Assembly: GCA_944381495.1 (NCBI GenBank)
Contig: CALWLJ010000007.1
Location: 62,001-126,000 of the forward strand
Length of the DNA: 64,000 nt
Origin: an uncultured Mediterraneibacter sp.
Lineage (GTDB): Bacteria; Bacillota; Clostridia; Lachnospirales; Lachnospiraceae
Direction: 5' to 3'
Shown here: one piece after another, positions 54,672 through 63,724 of the stretch
How the letters are laid out: each line of letters opens with the position of its first letter
Numbering within the stretch: position 1 is the stretch's first letter
Position numbers and translations under genes: made by a program
Notes under the pieces: model-generated
Database searches by the model: none
What the model was told of the DNA's origin: nothing
Seen by the model: the letters and a program-made list of their open reading frames with translations, nothing else

Positions 54672-56057
54672 TCAGGCATTGGTGCGCAGGAGATCTTCCC
54701 CTATGTTGACAACATCACCCGCGCCCATGGTAATAACCACATCACCGGGAGCGCAATTTTCCTTCAGGAAGGCTTCAATCTCCTCAAAGGAAGGAAAATG
54801 GTGTGTGTCGGTTCCAAGTTTTGCAGTCTCTTCAGCCAGTGCTGCGGAAGACATCCCCAGTGTATCTGTTTCTCTGGCCGCATAAATATCAGCCAGTATC
54901 AGGTGGTCCACATGGGAGAGAGCCTCAGCAAATTCATGGAAAAACGCCTTTGTCCTGGAATAGGTGTGGGGCTGGAATACACACCACAGTTTTTTGTGGG
55001 GATAATGCTGGGCTGCTTTCAGCGTGGCCTTGATCTCGGTAGGATGATGTGCGTAGTCATCGATTACAGTTACGCCATTAAATTCTCCTTTATATTCGAA
55101 TCTCCTGTCTGTGCCGGAAAAGGAAAGAAGACCTTTCCTGATGACATCCATAGAGATGCCCAGAAGCTCAGCAACAGCGATGGAAGCAAGTGCGTTAGAT
55201 GCATTGTGCGCACCGGTAACGGCCAGGGCAATATGACCGGCAGACTCTCCGCCGCGCACCAGCTCAAAGGATACATGTCCGAGTTCATCATATGTGATGT
55301 CGGTTGCGCTGTAATCACAATCCTTTGAGGAGCCGTAAGTGATAACGCGGCAATTCAGTCCTTTGTAAATCTCTTCGCAGTTGTCAATATCTCCGTTAAT
55401 GACCAGCGTACCGTCCGAAGGAAGCAGTTCGGCGAATTTCCGGAAGGAATGACGGATATCGTCAATATCTTTGAAGAAATCCATATGATCTTCCTCGATA
55501 TTAAGGATTACGCCGATCTTCGGGAAAAAGTGAAGGAAACTGTTGGTATATTCGCAGGCTTCTGTAAGGAAGGTCTCGGAGGCGCCGACACGGATGTTGC
55601 CTCCGATAGCCTTCAGAATACCGCCGACGGATATCGTAGGATCCATGTCTCCGGCAAGAAGAATATGAGAGAGCATGGATGTGGTAGTTGTTTTGCCGTG
55701 AGTTCCGGACACGGCGATCGGCGTATCATAATTCTTCATCAGCTGCCCCAGCAGTTCTGCGCGTGACAGCATCGGAATCCCGCGGGCTTCGGCTTCTGCC
55801 AGCTCAGGGTTGCTTTTGTTGATAGCTGCTGTATATACGACGCATTGAATGTCATCGGTAATATTTTCCGCTTTCTGTCCGTAATGGATCAAAGCGCCCT
55901 CGGACGCAAGCTTGTCTGTGAGAGGAGACTCCTTTGAATCGGAGCCGGATACGGTAAATCCCTCCTCGATAAGTATCTCGGCAAGGCCGCTCATACTGAT
56001 GCCGCCGATACCGATAAAATGGATGTGTATTGGTTTTTTAAAATCAATCTGATACAT
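54672..56057 (-). CDS. murC: UDP-N-acetylmuramate--L-alanine ligase
   Basis: 461 residues, family-standard. N-terminal HFIGIGGISMSGLAEIL, ATP site VSGTHGKTTTTSMLSHI, central ILNIEEDHMDFF and C-terminal VIDDYAHHPTEIKATL, with final region VITMGAGDVVNIGEDLL. Adds L-Ala to UDP-MurNAc in peptidoglycan synthesis. AAGGGGA precedes the ATG. The stop is 40 bp from the DnaA-box cluster. Confidence 0.97.
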   Translation of the reverse strand: MYQIDFKKPIHIHFIGIGGISMSGLAEILIEEGFTVSGSDSKESPLTDKLASEGALIHYGQKAENITDDIQCVVYTAAINKSNPELAEAEARGIPMLSRAELLGQLMKNYDTPIAVSGTHGKTTTTSMLSHILLAGDMDPTISVGGILKAIGGNIRVGASETFLTEACEYTNSFLHFFPKIGVILNIEEDHMDFFKDIDDIRHSFRKFAELLPSDGTLVINGDIDNCEEIYKGLNCRVITYGSSKDCDYSATDITYDELGHVSFELVRGGESAGHIALAVTGAHNASNALASIAVAELLGISMDVIRKGLLSFSGTDRRFEYKGEFNGVTVIDDYAHHPTEIKATLKAAQHYPHKKLWCVFQPHTYSRTKAFFHEFAEALSHVDHLILADIYAARETDTLGMSSAALAEETAKLGTDTHHFPSFEEIEAFLKENCAPGDVVITMGAGDVVNIGEDLLRTNA

Positions 56058-56225
56058 TATGGATTCCCCTTTTTCATATTGTTTTCTTAAAAATCTGATA
56101 CAATTTTGTCATAAAAATCCTATGCCTTCTATATTATACTATATGTAAAGAAAAATGAAACCCCTTCTTTTTGTCTGAAATATACAAAAAGGCCAAAAAA
56201 AATCAAGAAAAATTGTAAAAAATTA

Positions 56226-56253
56226 TTGGCTAAAGAGAAATCTATGGTATAAT
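56226..56253 (+). promoter_or_regulatory. Promoter of glgCD
   Basis: TTGGCT (56226-56231), 16-bp spacer, TATAAT (56248-56253), 32 bp before glgC. The rest of 56058-56225 is AT-rich and should hold the murC promoter. Confidence 0.6.
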
Positions 56254-56284
56254 AGATGAAACCAACTAGAAATGAGGTGACGCA

Positions 56285-57559
56285 ATGTTTAAAAAAGAAA
56301 TGATTGCCATGCTCCTGGCGGGCGGGCAGGGCAGTCGTCTCGGCGTACTTACTGCGAAAGTTGCCAAACCTGCTGTGGCTTTCGGCGGCAAGTATCGTAT
56401 TATTGATTTCCCGCTGAGCAACTGTATAAATTCAGGCATTGATACTGTAGGAGTGCTGACGCAGTATCAGCCTTTGCGTCTGAATACGCATATCGGGATT
56501 GGAATCCCGTGGGATCTGGACCGCAACGTTGGCGGAGTTTCTATTCTGCCTCCCTATGAAAAGAGTTCCAACAGCGAGTGGTATACAGGCACGGCAAATG
56601 CGATATATCAGAATATGAATTATATGGAAACCTATAATCCTGATTATGTATTGATCCTTTCCGGTGATCATATTTACAAGATGGATTATGAAGTTATGCT
56701 TGATTTTCATAAAGCCCATCATGCAGATGTCACCATAGCTGCCATGCCGGTGCCAATGGAAGAGGCAAGCAGATTTGGTATTGTTGTGGCGGATGAGGAC
56801 GGCAGGATCCAGAAATTTGAGGAGAAGCCGGAAAATCCAAGCAGTAATCTTGCATCTATGGGAATTTACATATTCAGCTGGCCGGTACTGAGGGACGCAC
56901 TTGTGACACTGAAGGATCAGCCTAACTGTGATTTCGGTAAACATGTGATCCCGTATTGCCATTCGAAAGGGGACAGGCTGTTTGCCTATGAGTACAATGG
57001 CTACTGGAAGGACGTGGGAACTCTCAGCTCTTACTGGGAGGCAAATATGGAACTGATCGATATAATTCCGGAATTCAACCTTTATGAAGAATTCTGGAAA
57101 ATCTATACAAACAGCGCGAATATTCCACCTCAGTATATCGCGGAGCAGGGTGTTGTAGACAGATGTATCATCAGTAACGGTTCGGAGATTTATGGTGAAG
57201 TACACAGCTCCGTTCTCGGCGGAAGTGTTAATATAGGAAAAGGAAGTATCATACGGGATTCCATTATCATGCAGGGAGTAACGGTGGGTGAAAACTGTGT
57301 GATAGACAGAGCGATCATAGCGGAAGATACTGTGATCGGAGACAATGTGGCTATAGGAATCGGCAGCGATGTCCCGAACAAAATGAAACCGAACATCTAC
57401 AGCGGAGGTCTGGCTACAATTGGCGAAAACTCTGTGATCCCGCCGGGAGTTCAGATTGGAAAGAATACCGCTATCAGCGGTGTGACATCAGCGGAGGATT
57501 ATATCAACGGTGTCCTGGAGAGCGGCGAGACATTGATAAAGGCAGGTGACAGGTTATGA
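56285..57559 (+). CDS. glgC: Glucose-1-phosphate adenylyltransferase, catalytic subunit
   Basis: 424 residues. Nucleotidyl-transferase start [24 protein letters not shown] with the Arg and Lys of the active site, [30 protein letters not shown] with catalytic Asp, [10 protein letters not shown], followed by a left-handed beta-helix ([22 protein letters not shown]). It makes ADP-glucose for glycogen. Overlaps glgD by 4 bp. Confidence 0.96.
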   Translation: MFKKEMIAMLLAGGQGSRLGVLTAKVAKPAVAFGGKYRIIDFPLSNCINSGIDTVGVLTQYQPLRLNTHIGIGIPWDLDRNVGGVSILPPYEKSSNSEWYTGTANAIYQNMNYMETYNPDYVLILSGDHIYKMDYEVMLDFHKAHHADVTIAAMPVPMEEASRFGIVVADEDGRIQKFEEKPENPSSNLASMGIYIFSWPVLRDALVTLKDQPNCDFGKHVIPYCHSKGDRLFAYEYNGYWKDVGTLSSYWEANMELIDIIPEFNLYEEFWKIYTNSANIPPQYIAEQGVVDRCIISNGSEIYGEVHSSVLGGSVNIGKGSIIRDSIIMQGVTVGENCVIDRAIIAEDTVIGDNVAIGIGSDVPNKMKPNIYSGGLATIGENSVIPPGVQIGKNTAISGVTSAEDYINGVLESGETLIKAGDRL

Positions 57560-58674
57560 GAGCGGTAGGGATTATTCTGGCGGGCGGCAACAGCAGAAAG
57601 ATGCATGAGCTGACAGCAAAGAGAGCTGTGGCGGCCATGCCGATCGCGGGAAGTTACAGAGCAATTGATTTTGCACTCAGCAATATGACGAACTCTCATA
57701 TCCAGAAAGTTGCAGTGCTGACGCAGTATAATGCCAGATCTCTTAATGAACATCTGAATTCTTCCAAATGGTGGGATTTCGGCAGAAAGCAGGGCGGACT
57801 CTTTGTATTTACGCCGACGATTACTGCAGATAACGGATACTGGTACAGAGGAACTGCAGATGCTATTTATCAGAATCTGGATTTCTTGAGAAAATGCCAC
57901 GAACCTTATGTGATTATTACGTCCGGTGATGCGGTATATAAAATGGATTATAATAAGGTTTTGGAGTACCATATAGCAAAAAAAGCGGACATTACTGTTG
58001 TTTGCAAGGATTTGGAACCGTATGAGGACGCTACCAGATTCGGTACGATCCGCATGAATGAAGAGTCCAGGATTGAAGAGTTTGAGGAGAAGCCGATGGT
58101 GGCTAATTCGCATACGATATCGACTGGAATCTATGTCATCCGCAGAAGACAGCTCATAGATCTTGTTGAGCACAGTGCGGAGGAGGGCAGACATGATTTT
58201 GTAACCGATATCCTGATTCGGTATAAGAATCTCAAGAAGATATACGGTTATAAAATAAACAGCTACTGGAGCAACATTGCGACTGTAGACGCATATTATC
58301 GGACAAACATGGATTTCCTGAAACCGGATGTGCGGAATTACTTTTTCAGGGAGCTTCCCAGCGTGTTCTCAAAGGTCAGCGATCAGCCGCCGGCGAAATA
58401 TAATCCCGGCGCTGTTGTGAAGAACAGCCTTGTGGGCAGCGGAAGCATTATAAATGGAACTGTGGAGAATTCCGTCATCTTTAAGAAGGTGTTTGTGGGA
58501 AATAATTGTGTGATCAGAAATTCTATTATTCTGAACGATGTGTACCTGGGCGACAACACTTACATTGAAAACTGCATCGTAGAAAGCCGGGATACGATAA
58601 GGGCGAATACAAGACACGTAGGTGAAAATGGCGTGAAAGTGGTAGTTGAAAAGAACGAGCGTTATGCATTATAA
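57556..58674 (+). CDS. glgD: Glucose-1-phosphate adenylyltransferase, GlgD regulatory subunit
   Basis: 372 residues starting at an ATGA overlap with glgC. Same fold as GlgC, but the nucleotide loop reads [18 protein letters not shown] and lacks the GxGxR pattern, as known for the GlgD form that boosts or tunes GlgC and has little activity by itself. Retains [40 protein letters not shown] and the hexapeptide beta-helix near the C-terminus. Confidence 0.95.
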   Translation: MRAVGIILAGGNSRKMHELTAKRAVAAMPIAGSYRAIDFALSNMTNSHIQKVAVLTQYNARSLNEHLNSSKWWDFGRKQGGLFVFTPTITADNGYWYRGTADAIYQNLDFLRKCHEPYVIITSGDAVYKMDYNKVLEYHIAKKADITVVCKDLEPYEDATRFGTIRMNEESRIEEFEEKPMVANSHTISTGIYVIRRRQLIDLVEHSAEEGRHDFVTDILIRYKNLKKIYGYKINSYWSNIATVDAYYRTNMDFLKPDVRNYFFRELPSVFSKVSDQPPAKYNPGAVVKNSLVGSGSIINGTVENSVIFKKVFVGNNCVIRNSIILNDVYLGDNTYIENCIVESRDTIRANTRHVGENGVKVVVEKNERYAL

Positions 58675-58767
58675 CTGAGGCGTCAAGATCAGAGGAAACA
58701 GGCAAAATAAGAAACAGTGGAAGCTGCCTGTGGATAATGCTGACGGAGGAAAGGAGATCTGGAGAGT

Positions 58768-59055
58768 ATGCAGATTACAGATGTACGCGTACGGAAAGTC
58801 GCAAAAGAGGGAAAATTAAAAGCCGTTGTGTCTATCACGATTGATGATGAATTCGTGGTTCACGACATCAAGGTGATAGAAGGTGAGAAAGGGCTGTTCA
58901 TCGCAATGCCGAGTAAAAAGGCACTCGACGGTGAATACAGGGATATCGCTCATCCGATCAATTCGGGAACAAGAGAGCGGATTCAGACTACCATTCTTGG
59001 AAAGTACGAGCAGACTCTGGAGGAAGATCCGGAAGCGGTGATTGGGGAAATGTAA
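58768..59055 (+). CDS. spoVG: Septation regulator SpoVG
   Basis: 95 residues. [39 protein letters not shown] and [32 protein letters not shown] are the conserved SpoVG core. Site-specific nucleic-acid-binding protein affecting asymmetric septation, capsule and stress genes in Firmicutes. AAAGGAG precedes the start. A single TGTGGATAA is at 58729 in its leader. Confidence 0.96.
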   Translation: MQITDVRVRKVAKEGKLKAVVSITIDDEFVVHDIKVIEGEKGLFIAMPSKKALDGEYRDIAHPINSGTRERIQTTILGKYEQTLEEDPEAVIGEM

Positions 59056-59106
59056 CAGCTTCGGCTGATCGGAACAGGATAGCCTCTGAAAAATGAGGAA
59101 AATAGG

Positions 59107-59152
59107 AAAACGGAAGCAGATTTGTTTGTTTTACGGACTGCTTCCGTTTTTT
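59107..59152 (+). terminator. Terminator of spoVG
   Basis: Perfect 13-bp stem AAAACGGAAGCAG (59107-59119) with CTGCTTCCGTTTT (59138-59150), T6 run. Confidence 0.9.
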
Positions 59153-59311
59153 ACTGCCTTAAAAAGATAGTGAGTATTCTTCTCGCTCCTTTAAGGGATG
59201 ATTTGTTGTAGAGAAAAAGTCAAAAATATAAAAAGAATGTAAAAAATGAAAATGATCTTGAAAAGTAATAAAGAAAAGTAAAAATATCCAAAATGCAAAA
59301 TAAATACTCCT

Positions 59312-59320
59312 TGATATAAT
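59312..59320 (+). promoter_or_regulatory. Extended -10 promoter of ABC importer operon
   Basis: TGATATAAT (59312-59320) fits an extended -10 (TGnTATAAT), 49 bp before the binding-protein start. No clear -35 box. The 59156-59310 stretch is very A-rich and shows no riboswitch that I recognise. Confidence 0.5.
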
Positions 59321-59368
59321 GAACAAAAATAATACAAACACATTTTACGGGAAAAGGAGGAATTCATT

Positions 59369-60433
59369 ATGAAAATGAAAAAAACTATTGCACTCCTGTT
59401 AGCGGCGGTCACAGCGATGTCAATGGCAGCCTGCAGCGGAAAACCTGAAAGCAGCGGTGGAACATCAGGCGGATCATCCGATGACAGCGGAGATCTTCCG
59501 GTACTCCGTGTGGCAGCTATGCCTACGATTACAAGTCTTCCTACGTATTATATTCAGCAGAACAGTCTGGATGAGAAGGCAGGGTTCAAAATGGAAGTTA
59601 CAATGTTTGATACAGGTGCTCCAATGAACGAAGCTCTTGCCGCAGATCTGTGGGATGTAGGCCATATGGGTGCTGCGGCTGTTACGGGGATGGCAAATTA
59701 TGACGAAATGGTGATTGGAGAAGTTCTTGAATCTACAGATGGACAAGGAGTGTTTGTGGCACCGGATTCACCTATTGCAGATGATAAAGGCTATAATCCT
59801 TCCTATCCTACAGTACTTGGAAGTCCGGATACGGTGAAAGGGATTACGGTTCTGACGCCTGTGGGAACAGCCCAGCATTTTACGGTTTTGAAGTGGCTTG
59901 AAAAATTAGGTATGGAAGCAACAGATGTAAATATCGTCAATATGGATACTGTCCAGGCTTATCAGGCATTGCAGGCAGGCCAGGGACAGGCAGCTTCATT
60001 GAATGTGCCGACATTCTTTGATGCAGTAAATGATGGATATGTACAGGTGGCAAATCTTGCCGATATGGGTACTCGCTATGTTGATATGATCGTTGCTAAT
60101 CCGAAATCTATTGATAGCAAATCTGATCTTATACAGAAATATGTAGATTGTGTTATGGAGGCAAACAAGGCTTTGGAGGAAGATCCGGATGCTGCGGCAG
60201 ATCTCCTTGTACAGTTTCTGGAAGAGTCTGGTATGGAGACAAGTCGTGAAAATTGTGTGTCCGATCTTGAACGGGTAAATTGGCTGACAGCTGATGAGTG
60301 GAAAGGACGTGAGCTTGGAACATTTGCAAAAGAACTAGGTGAGTTTTATGTGGATCAGGGTCAGCTTGATGCAAGCGCGACTGAGAAATTCTCTACAAAT
60401 ATTATCACAACATTTGTAGAAAAATATCAATAA
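59369..60433 (+). CDS. ABC importer substrate-binding lipoprotein, NMT1/SsuA class
   Basis: 354 residues; AGGAGG 8 nt before the ATG. Signal peptide with basic start and lipobox MAAC (Cys about residue 20), then a Gly/Ser-rich linker. The mature part begins LPVLRVAAMPTITSLPTYYIQQN and contains MNEALAADLWDVGHMGAAAVTG and VGTAQHFTVLKWLEKLGMEATDVNIVNMD, the fold of nitrate/sulfonate/taurine/thiamine-precursor binding proteins. With a sulfatase at the end of the cluster, a sulfonate or sulfate ester is a likely ligand. Confidence 0.88.
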   Translation: MKMKKTIALLLAAVTAMSMAACSGKPESSGGTSGGSSDDSGDLPVLRVAAMPTITSLPTYYIQQNSLDEKAGFKMEVTMFDTGAPMNEALAADLWDVGHMGAAAVTGMANYDEMVIGEVLESTDGQGVFVAPDSPIADDKGYNPSYPTVLGSPDTVKGITVLTPVGTAQHFTVLKWLEKLGMEATDVNIVNMDTVQAYQALQAGQGQAASLNVPTFFDAVNDGYVQVANLADMGTRYVDMIVANPKSIDSKSDLIQKYVDCVMEANKALEEDPDAAADLLVQFLEESGMETSRENCVSDLERVNWLTADEWKGRELGTFAKELGEFYVDQGQLDASATEKFSTNIITTFVEKYQ

Positions 60434-60469
60434 GACGCAGCAACATATGACATGTTCAGATATAAATGG

Positions 60470-60525
60470 TTCCCGCTCCCATCGAGAGGGAATGGAGAAG
60501 GCCTGCGCTTTTGCAAGGCGCGGGT
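60470..60525 (+). terminator. Two hairpins between binding protein and permease genes
   Basis: TTCCC (60470-60474) with GGGAA (60488-60492) plus inner CTC/GAG; then GCCTGCGC (60501-60508) with GCGCGGGT (60518-60525, two wobbles) followed by CTATTTTTA. Probably a partial terminator or 3'-end stabiliser giving more binding protein than permease. Confidence 0.55.
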
Positions 60526-60567
60526 CTATTTTTACCTGAAGATTAAGAAAGGTGTGAAAAGTATATT

Positions 60568-61350
60568 ATGAAGAAGCATAAATATACTGTGATTTCAGTA
60601 TGCTCTTTTTTGATTGTGCTCATTATATGGCAGCTGGTTACAGATGTGTTTCATCTTGTCAGCCCCATTATGCTCCCTAGTCCGACAACAATTCTGAAAA
60701 CATTCTGGTATAAGTTGACTGGTGGAACGGTTCCTGACGGCTCCAGTCTGATTCAGAATATCCTGTCAAGTCTCAAGATTGCACTTGGTGGTTATGTTGT
60801 AGGTGTTGTGATTGGAGTTCCGCTGGGAATAGGGATGGCATGGAGCAGAAGATTTGAGTTGTTTGCAAAGCCACTGTTTGATATTATCCGTCCGGTTCCT
60901 GCTCTGGCATGGATTCCATTGATGATTCTATGGCTGGGTATCGGATATGCTTCCAAAGTCGGCATTATCTTTTTTGCGGCATTTATCAGCGCAACTGTCA
61001 ATTCATATACGGGGATACGCCAGACAAGCCAGGTACACCTGTGGGTTGGAAAGACATTCGGTGCGACAAATCGTCAGCTTTTGTTCAAGGTTGCGCTGCC
61101 TACGGCACTTCCTATGATCTTTACTGGTTTGCGGCTTGCTTTGGGTTCCGCATGGGTGGCTCTGGTGGCAGCTGAGATGCTGGCGGCTACCAGTGGCCTG
61201 GGGTATATGATTCAGATCTCCCGTTTGCTGGGCCGTCCGGATGTAATTATCGTAGGTATGATAACTATAGGATTTGTGGGACTGCTCCTGAATACAGTTT
61301 TGGAACAGCTTCAGAAAAGATTCGTAAGAAGGGGGAAGAAGCATGATTGA
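60568..61350 (+). CDS. ABC importer permease 1 (SsuC/TauC type)
   Basis: 260 residues, six membrane segments. Conserved VGIPLGIGMAWSRRFELFAKPLFDIIRPVPALAWIPLMILWLG and the EAA loop VGKTFGATNRQLLFKVALPTALPMIFTGLRL that docks on the ATPase. It overlaps the next permease gene by 8 bp. Encoded next to a second, different permease, so the channel may be a heterodimer. Confidence 0.9.
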   Translation: MKKHKYTVISVCSFLIVLIIWQLVTDVFHLVSPIMLPSPTTILKTFWYKLTGGTVPDGSSLIQNILSSLKIALGGYVVGVVIGVPLGIGMAWSRRFELFAKPLFDIIRPVPALAWIPLMILWLGIGYASKVGIIFFAAFISATVNSYTGIRQTSQVHLWVGKTFGATNRQLLFKVALPTALPMIFTGLRLALGSAWVALVAAEMLAATSGLGYMIQISRLLGRPDVIIVGMITIGFVGLLLNTVLEQLQKRFVRRGKKHD

Positions 61351-62146
61351 TTCTACAACAAACAGTCGATTTACGAATAAACAGCTGATTATTATTTATA
61401 CAATCATTTCCCTGGTCTGCCTCCTAATTGTATGGGAACTGGTAGCAAGATTTACAAGTGCCTCCATGTTTCTCCCTCCCGCCAGCGAGGTTCTGACAGC
61501 TTTCTTCAGAAGTTTTGCAGAGCCGATCGGACAACATACAATGCTATTCCATGTCGGGATTAGCCTGTACCGCGTAGCAGTGGCGTTTCTATTTGCAACG
61601 GTTATCGGCATTGCGCTTGGTGTAGGAATGGGATATTCTAGATTGTTCGAGGCTATTTTTAAACCACTTTTTGAGTTTATCCGTCCGATTCCCCCACTGG
61701 CTTGGATCCCGCTTTCTATTTTGTGGTTCGGACTGAGTGATACCGGCAAATTTTTTATCATTTTTCTTGGATGTTTCTGCTTTATTACGGTGAATACATA
61801 TGATGGAGCAAAAAATGTCGACCCGGAACTGATGGGAGCTGCTCGCATGCTTGGGGCAAATGAACGGCAGGTATTCTTCAAAATTGTGCTGCCGTCATCG
61901 GTACCTTATATTTTTGCTGGACTGCAGATAGCGGTAACGGCAGGATGGAGCGCCGTTGTAGGAGCTGAGATGATTCAATCCAACGAAGGAGTCGGCTGGG
62001 TAATCATTCGAGGTATGAGCACAGGTAATACAGTGCAGATTATGGTAGGAATTGTAGCGATTGGTATTGTGGGATTTATACTGGCGAATCTGACCAGTGC
62101 TCTGGAAAGGAGGCTGTGTGCATGGAACGCTCAGAAGGGAATATAA
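61343..62146 (+). CDS. ABC importer permease 2 (SsuC/TauC type)
   Basis: 267 residues, six membrane segments, same family as permease 1 but clearly diverged. VGMGYSRLFEAIFKPLFEFIRPIPPLAWIPLSILWFG and EAA loop GAARMLGANERQVFFKIVLPSSVPYIFAGLQIAV. The 3' end overlaps the first ATPase gene by 25 bp, so translation is coupled throughout. Confidence 0.9.
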   Translation: MIDSTTNSRFTNKQLIIIYTIISLVCLLIVWELVARFTSASMFLPPASEVLTAFFRSFAEPIGQHTMLFHVGISLYRVAVAFLFATVIGIALGVGMGYSRLFEAIFKPLFEFIRPIPPLAWIPLSILWFGLSDTGKFFIIFLGCFCFITVNTYDGAKNVDPELMGAARMLGANERQVFFKIVLPSSVPYIFAGLQIAVTAGWSAVVGAEMIQSNEGVGWVIIRGMSTGNTVQIMVGIVAIGIVGFILANLTSALERRLCAWNAQKGI

Positions 62147-62910
62147 AAAAGAAAAATCCGGTGCTGGAATGCCGGAATGTGGGGCGCAGCTTTGATAGTT
62201 ATGACGGCAAGGGGAAAAATGAGGTGCTCCGCGGCATGAACTTCGAAGTGTATGAAAATGAATTCTTGGTACTTTTTGGTGCCGGTCAGTGTGGTAAGAC
62301 AACACTACTTAATATACTTGCCGGACTTGATATGCCTACAGAGGGTGAAGTATACGCAAACGGAGAAAAGGTGTCCGGCCCAGCACCTGAGAGAGGTTTC
62401 GTCTATCAGAAGACATCTCTGTTCCCGTGGATGACGGTTGAAGACAACGTGGGGTTTGGCCCGAAAGTGAGGCATCTCCCAGAAAAGGAATGCAAAGAGC
62501 GTATTAGAAAGTATCTTGATCTGGTAGGGCTAACCGGGTTTGAAAAGAGTTATCCGAGCCAACTTTCCGGAGGTATGCGTCAGCGTGTTGGTATAGCAAG
62601 GGCATATGCCAACGAACCGGATATTATGTTTATGGATGAACCTTTCGGACATCTAGACGCACAGACCAGATATATGATGGAAGAGGAGCTGCAGCGTATC
62701 TGGCAGCAGGAAAAAAGAACGGTTATTTTTGTTACGAACAATATAGAGGAAGCTCTTTTTCTTGCGGACCGTATTATTTTACTGACAAACTGTCCGACAC
62801 ATATCAAGCAGGAGTATAGTATCACAATGCAACGACCTCGTGATTATGTGGATCCGGAATTCCTGCGTCTTCGTCAGCTGATTACTGATAATATGGATTT
62901 GACACTGTAG
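62122..62910 (+). CDS. ABC importer ATPase 1 (SsuB/TauB type)
   Basis: 262 residues from ATG 62122, 8 nt after AAAGGAGG. Walker A GAGQCGKTT, Q-loop VYQKTSLFPWMTVEDN, signature LSGGMRQRVGIARA, Walker B IMFMDEPFGHLD, switch region VTNNIEEAL where the usual His is Asn. That Asn replaces the catalytic switch His, hinting that this subunit may hydrolyse ATP poorly and work with ATPase 2. Confidence 0.9.
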   Translation: MERSEGNIKKKNPVLECRNVGRSFDSYDGKGKNEVLRGMNFEVYENEFLVLFGAGQCGKTTLLNILAGLDMPTEGEVYANGEKVSGPAPERGFVYQKTSLFPWMTVEDNVGFGPKVRHLPEKECKERIRKYLDLVGLTGFEKSYPSQLSGGMRQRVGIARAYANEPDIMFMDEPFGHLDAQTRYMMEEELQRIWQQEKRTVIFVTNNIEEALFLADRIILLTNCPTHIKQEYSITMQRPRDYVDPEFLRLRQLITDNMDLTL

Positions 62911-62925
62911 GGGAGGAAAAATGCC

Positions 62926-63675
62926 ATGGTAGAAAAGAAACAGCCAAAGGTGCAGGTGCGCAACTTGACAAAAAAGTTCGGGGATCTTCTCGTGCTTAAT
63001 GATATTTCATTCGATGTACAGGCAGGAGAATTTCTTTGCATAGTAGGACCGACTGGATGTGGTAAAACAACGTTTCTTAACAGTCTTACAAAATTATATG
63101 AGCCTACCGCCGGAGAGATCCTTCTTGATGGAGAGCCGGTAGATCTGAAAAAACATAATATTGCCTATATTTTCCAGGAATATTCCACAATGCCTTGGCT
63201 GACAGTTGAAGAGAATGTCAGATTCGGTCTGGACATTAAAGGTGTAGAGAAACAGAAAGCCAATAAGCTTGTCGATGAGTATCTGGATATTGTGGGGCTT
63301 ACAAAATACAGAAAATACTATCCGGATCAGCTTTCAGCAAGTATGTTGCAGCGAGTCGTGATTGCCAGAGCTTTTGCCACTCAGCCGGAACTGCTGCTTA
63401 TGGACGAGCCATACGGACAGCTTGACATTCAACTTCGGTACCATCTAGAGGATGAGCTGATCAGTTTGTGGCAGCGTACAGGAACAACGGTTATTTTTAT
63501 TACACACAATATTGAAGAGGCGGTATATCTGGGACAGCGGATCCTTGTACTCACGAATAAACCAACAAGCATAAAGCAGGCAATTGACAATGATCTGCCT
63601 AGGCCAAGAAAAATCGCCAGCCCGGATTTTGTAAAACTTAGAAATGAAGTAACGGATCTGATCAAGTGGTGGTAA
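62926..63675 (+). CDS. ABC importer ATPase 2 (SsuB/TauB type)
   Basis: 249 residues. Walker A GPTGCGKTT, Q-loop IFQEYSTMPWLTVEEN, Walker B LLLMDEPYGQLD and an intact switch His (ITHNIEEAV). The signature is degenerate: LSASMLQRVVIARA in place of LSGGMRQR. It thus complements ATPase 1, which has a good signature but an altered switch. Such pairing is the pattern of heterodimeric ABC ATPases with one working site. Confidence 0.9.
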   Translation: MVEKKQPKVQVRNLTKKFGDLLVLNDISFDVQAGEFLCIVGPTGCGKTTFLNSLTKLYEPTAGEILLDGEPVDLKKHNIAYIFQEYSTMPWLTVEENVRFGLDIKGVEKQKANKLVDEYLDIVGLTKYRKYYPDQLSASMLQRVVIARAFATQPELLLMDEPYGQLDIQLRYHLEDELISLWQRTGTTVIFITHNIEEAVYLGQRILVLTNKPTSIKQAIDNDLPRPRKIASPDFVKLRNEVTDLIKWW

Positions 63676-63724
63676 CTAAGCTTTACATAAGAAAGACGTA
63701 CTGATATAATCAGGAGGTATTATA

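Noticed and set aside
58691-58714. Possible sigma-H promoter before spoVG (AGAGGAAAC ... GAAA)
   Set aside because: The -35 half resembles the consensus, but spacing is about 3 bp too short and the -10 is GAAA rather than GAAT.
58729-58737. Perfect DnaA box TGTGGATAA in the spoVG leader
   Set aside because: A single 9-mer is expected about once in two windows of this size on both strands, so a lone copy is not evidence.
59156-59368. Search for a guanidine or other riboswitch before the ABC importer
   Set aside because: The leader is A-rich and lacks conserved stems of the riboswitches associated with this transporter class.
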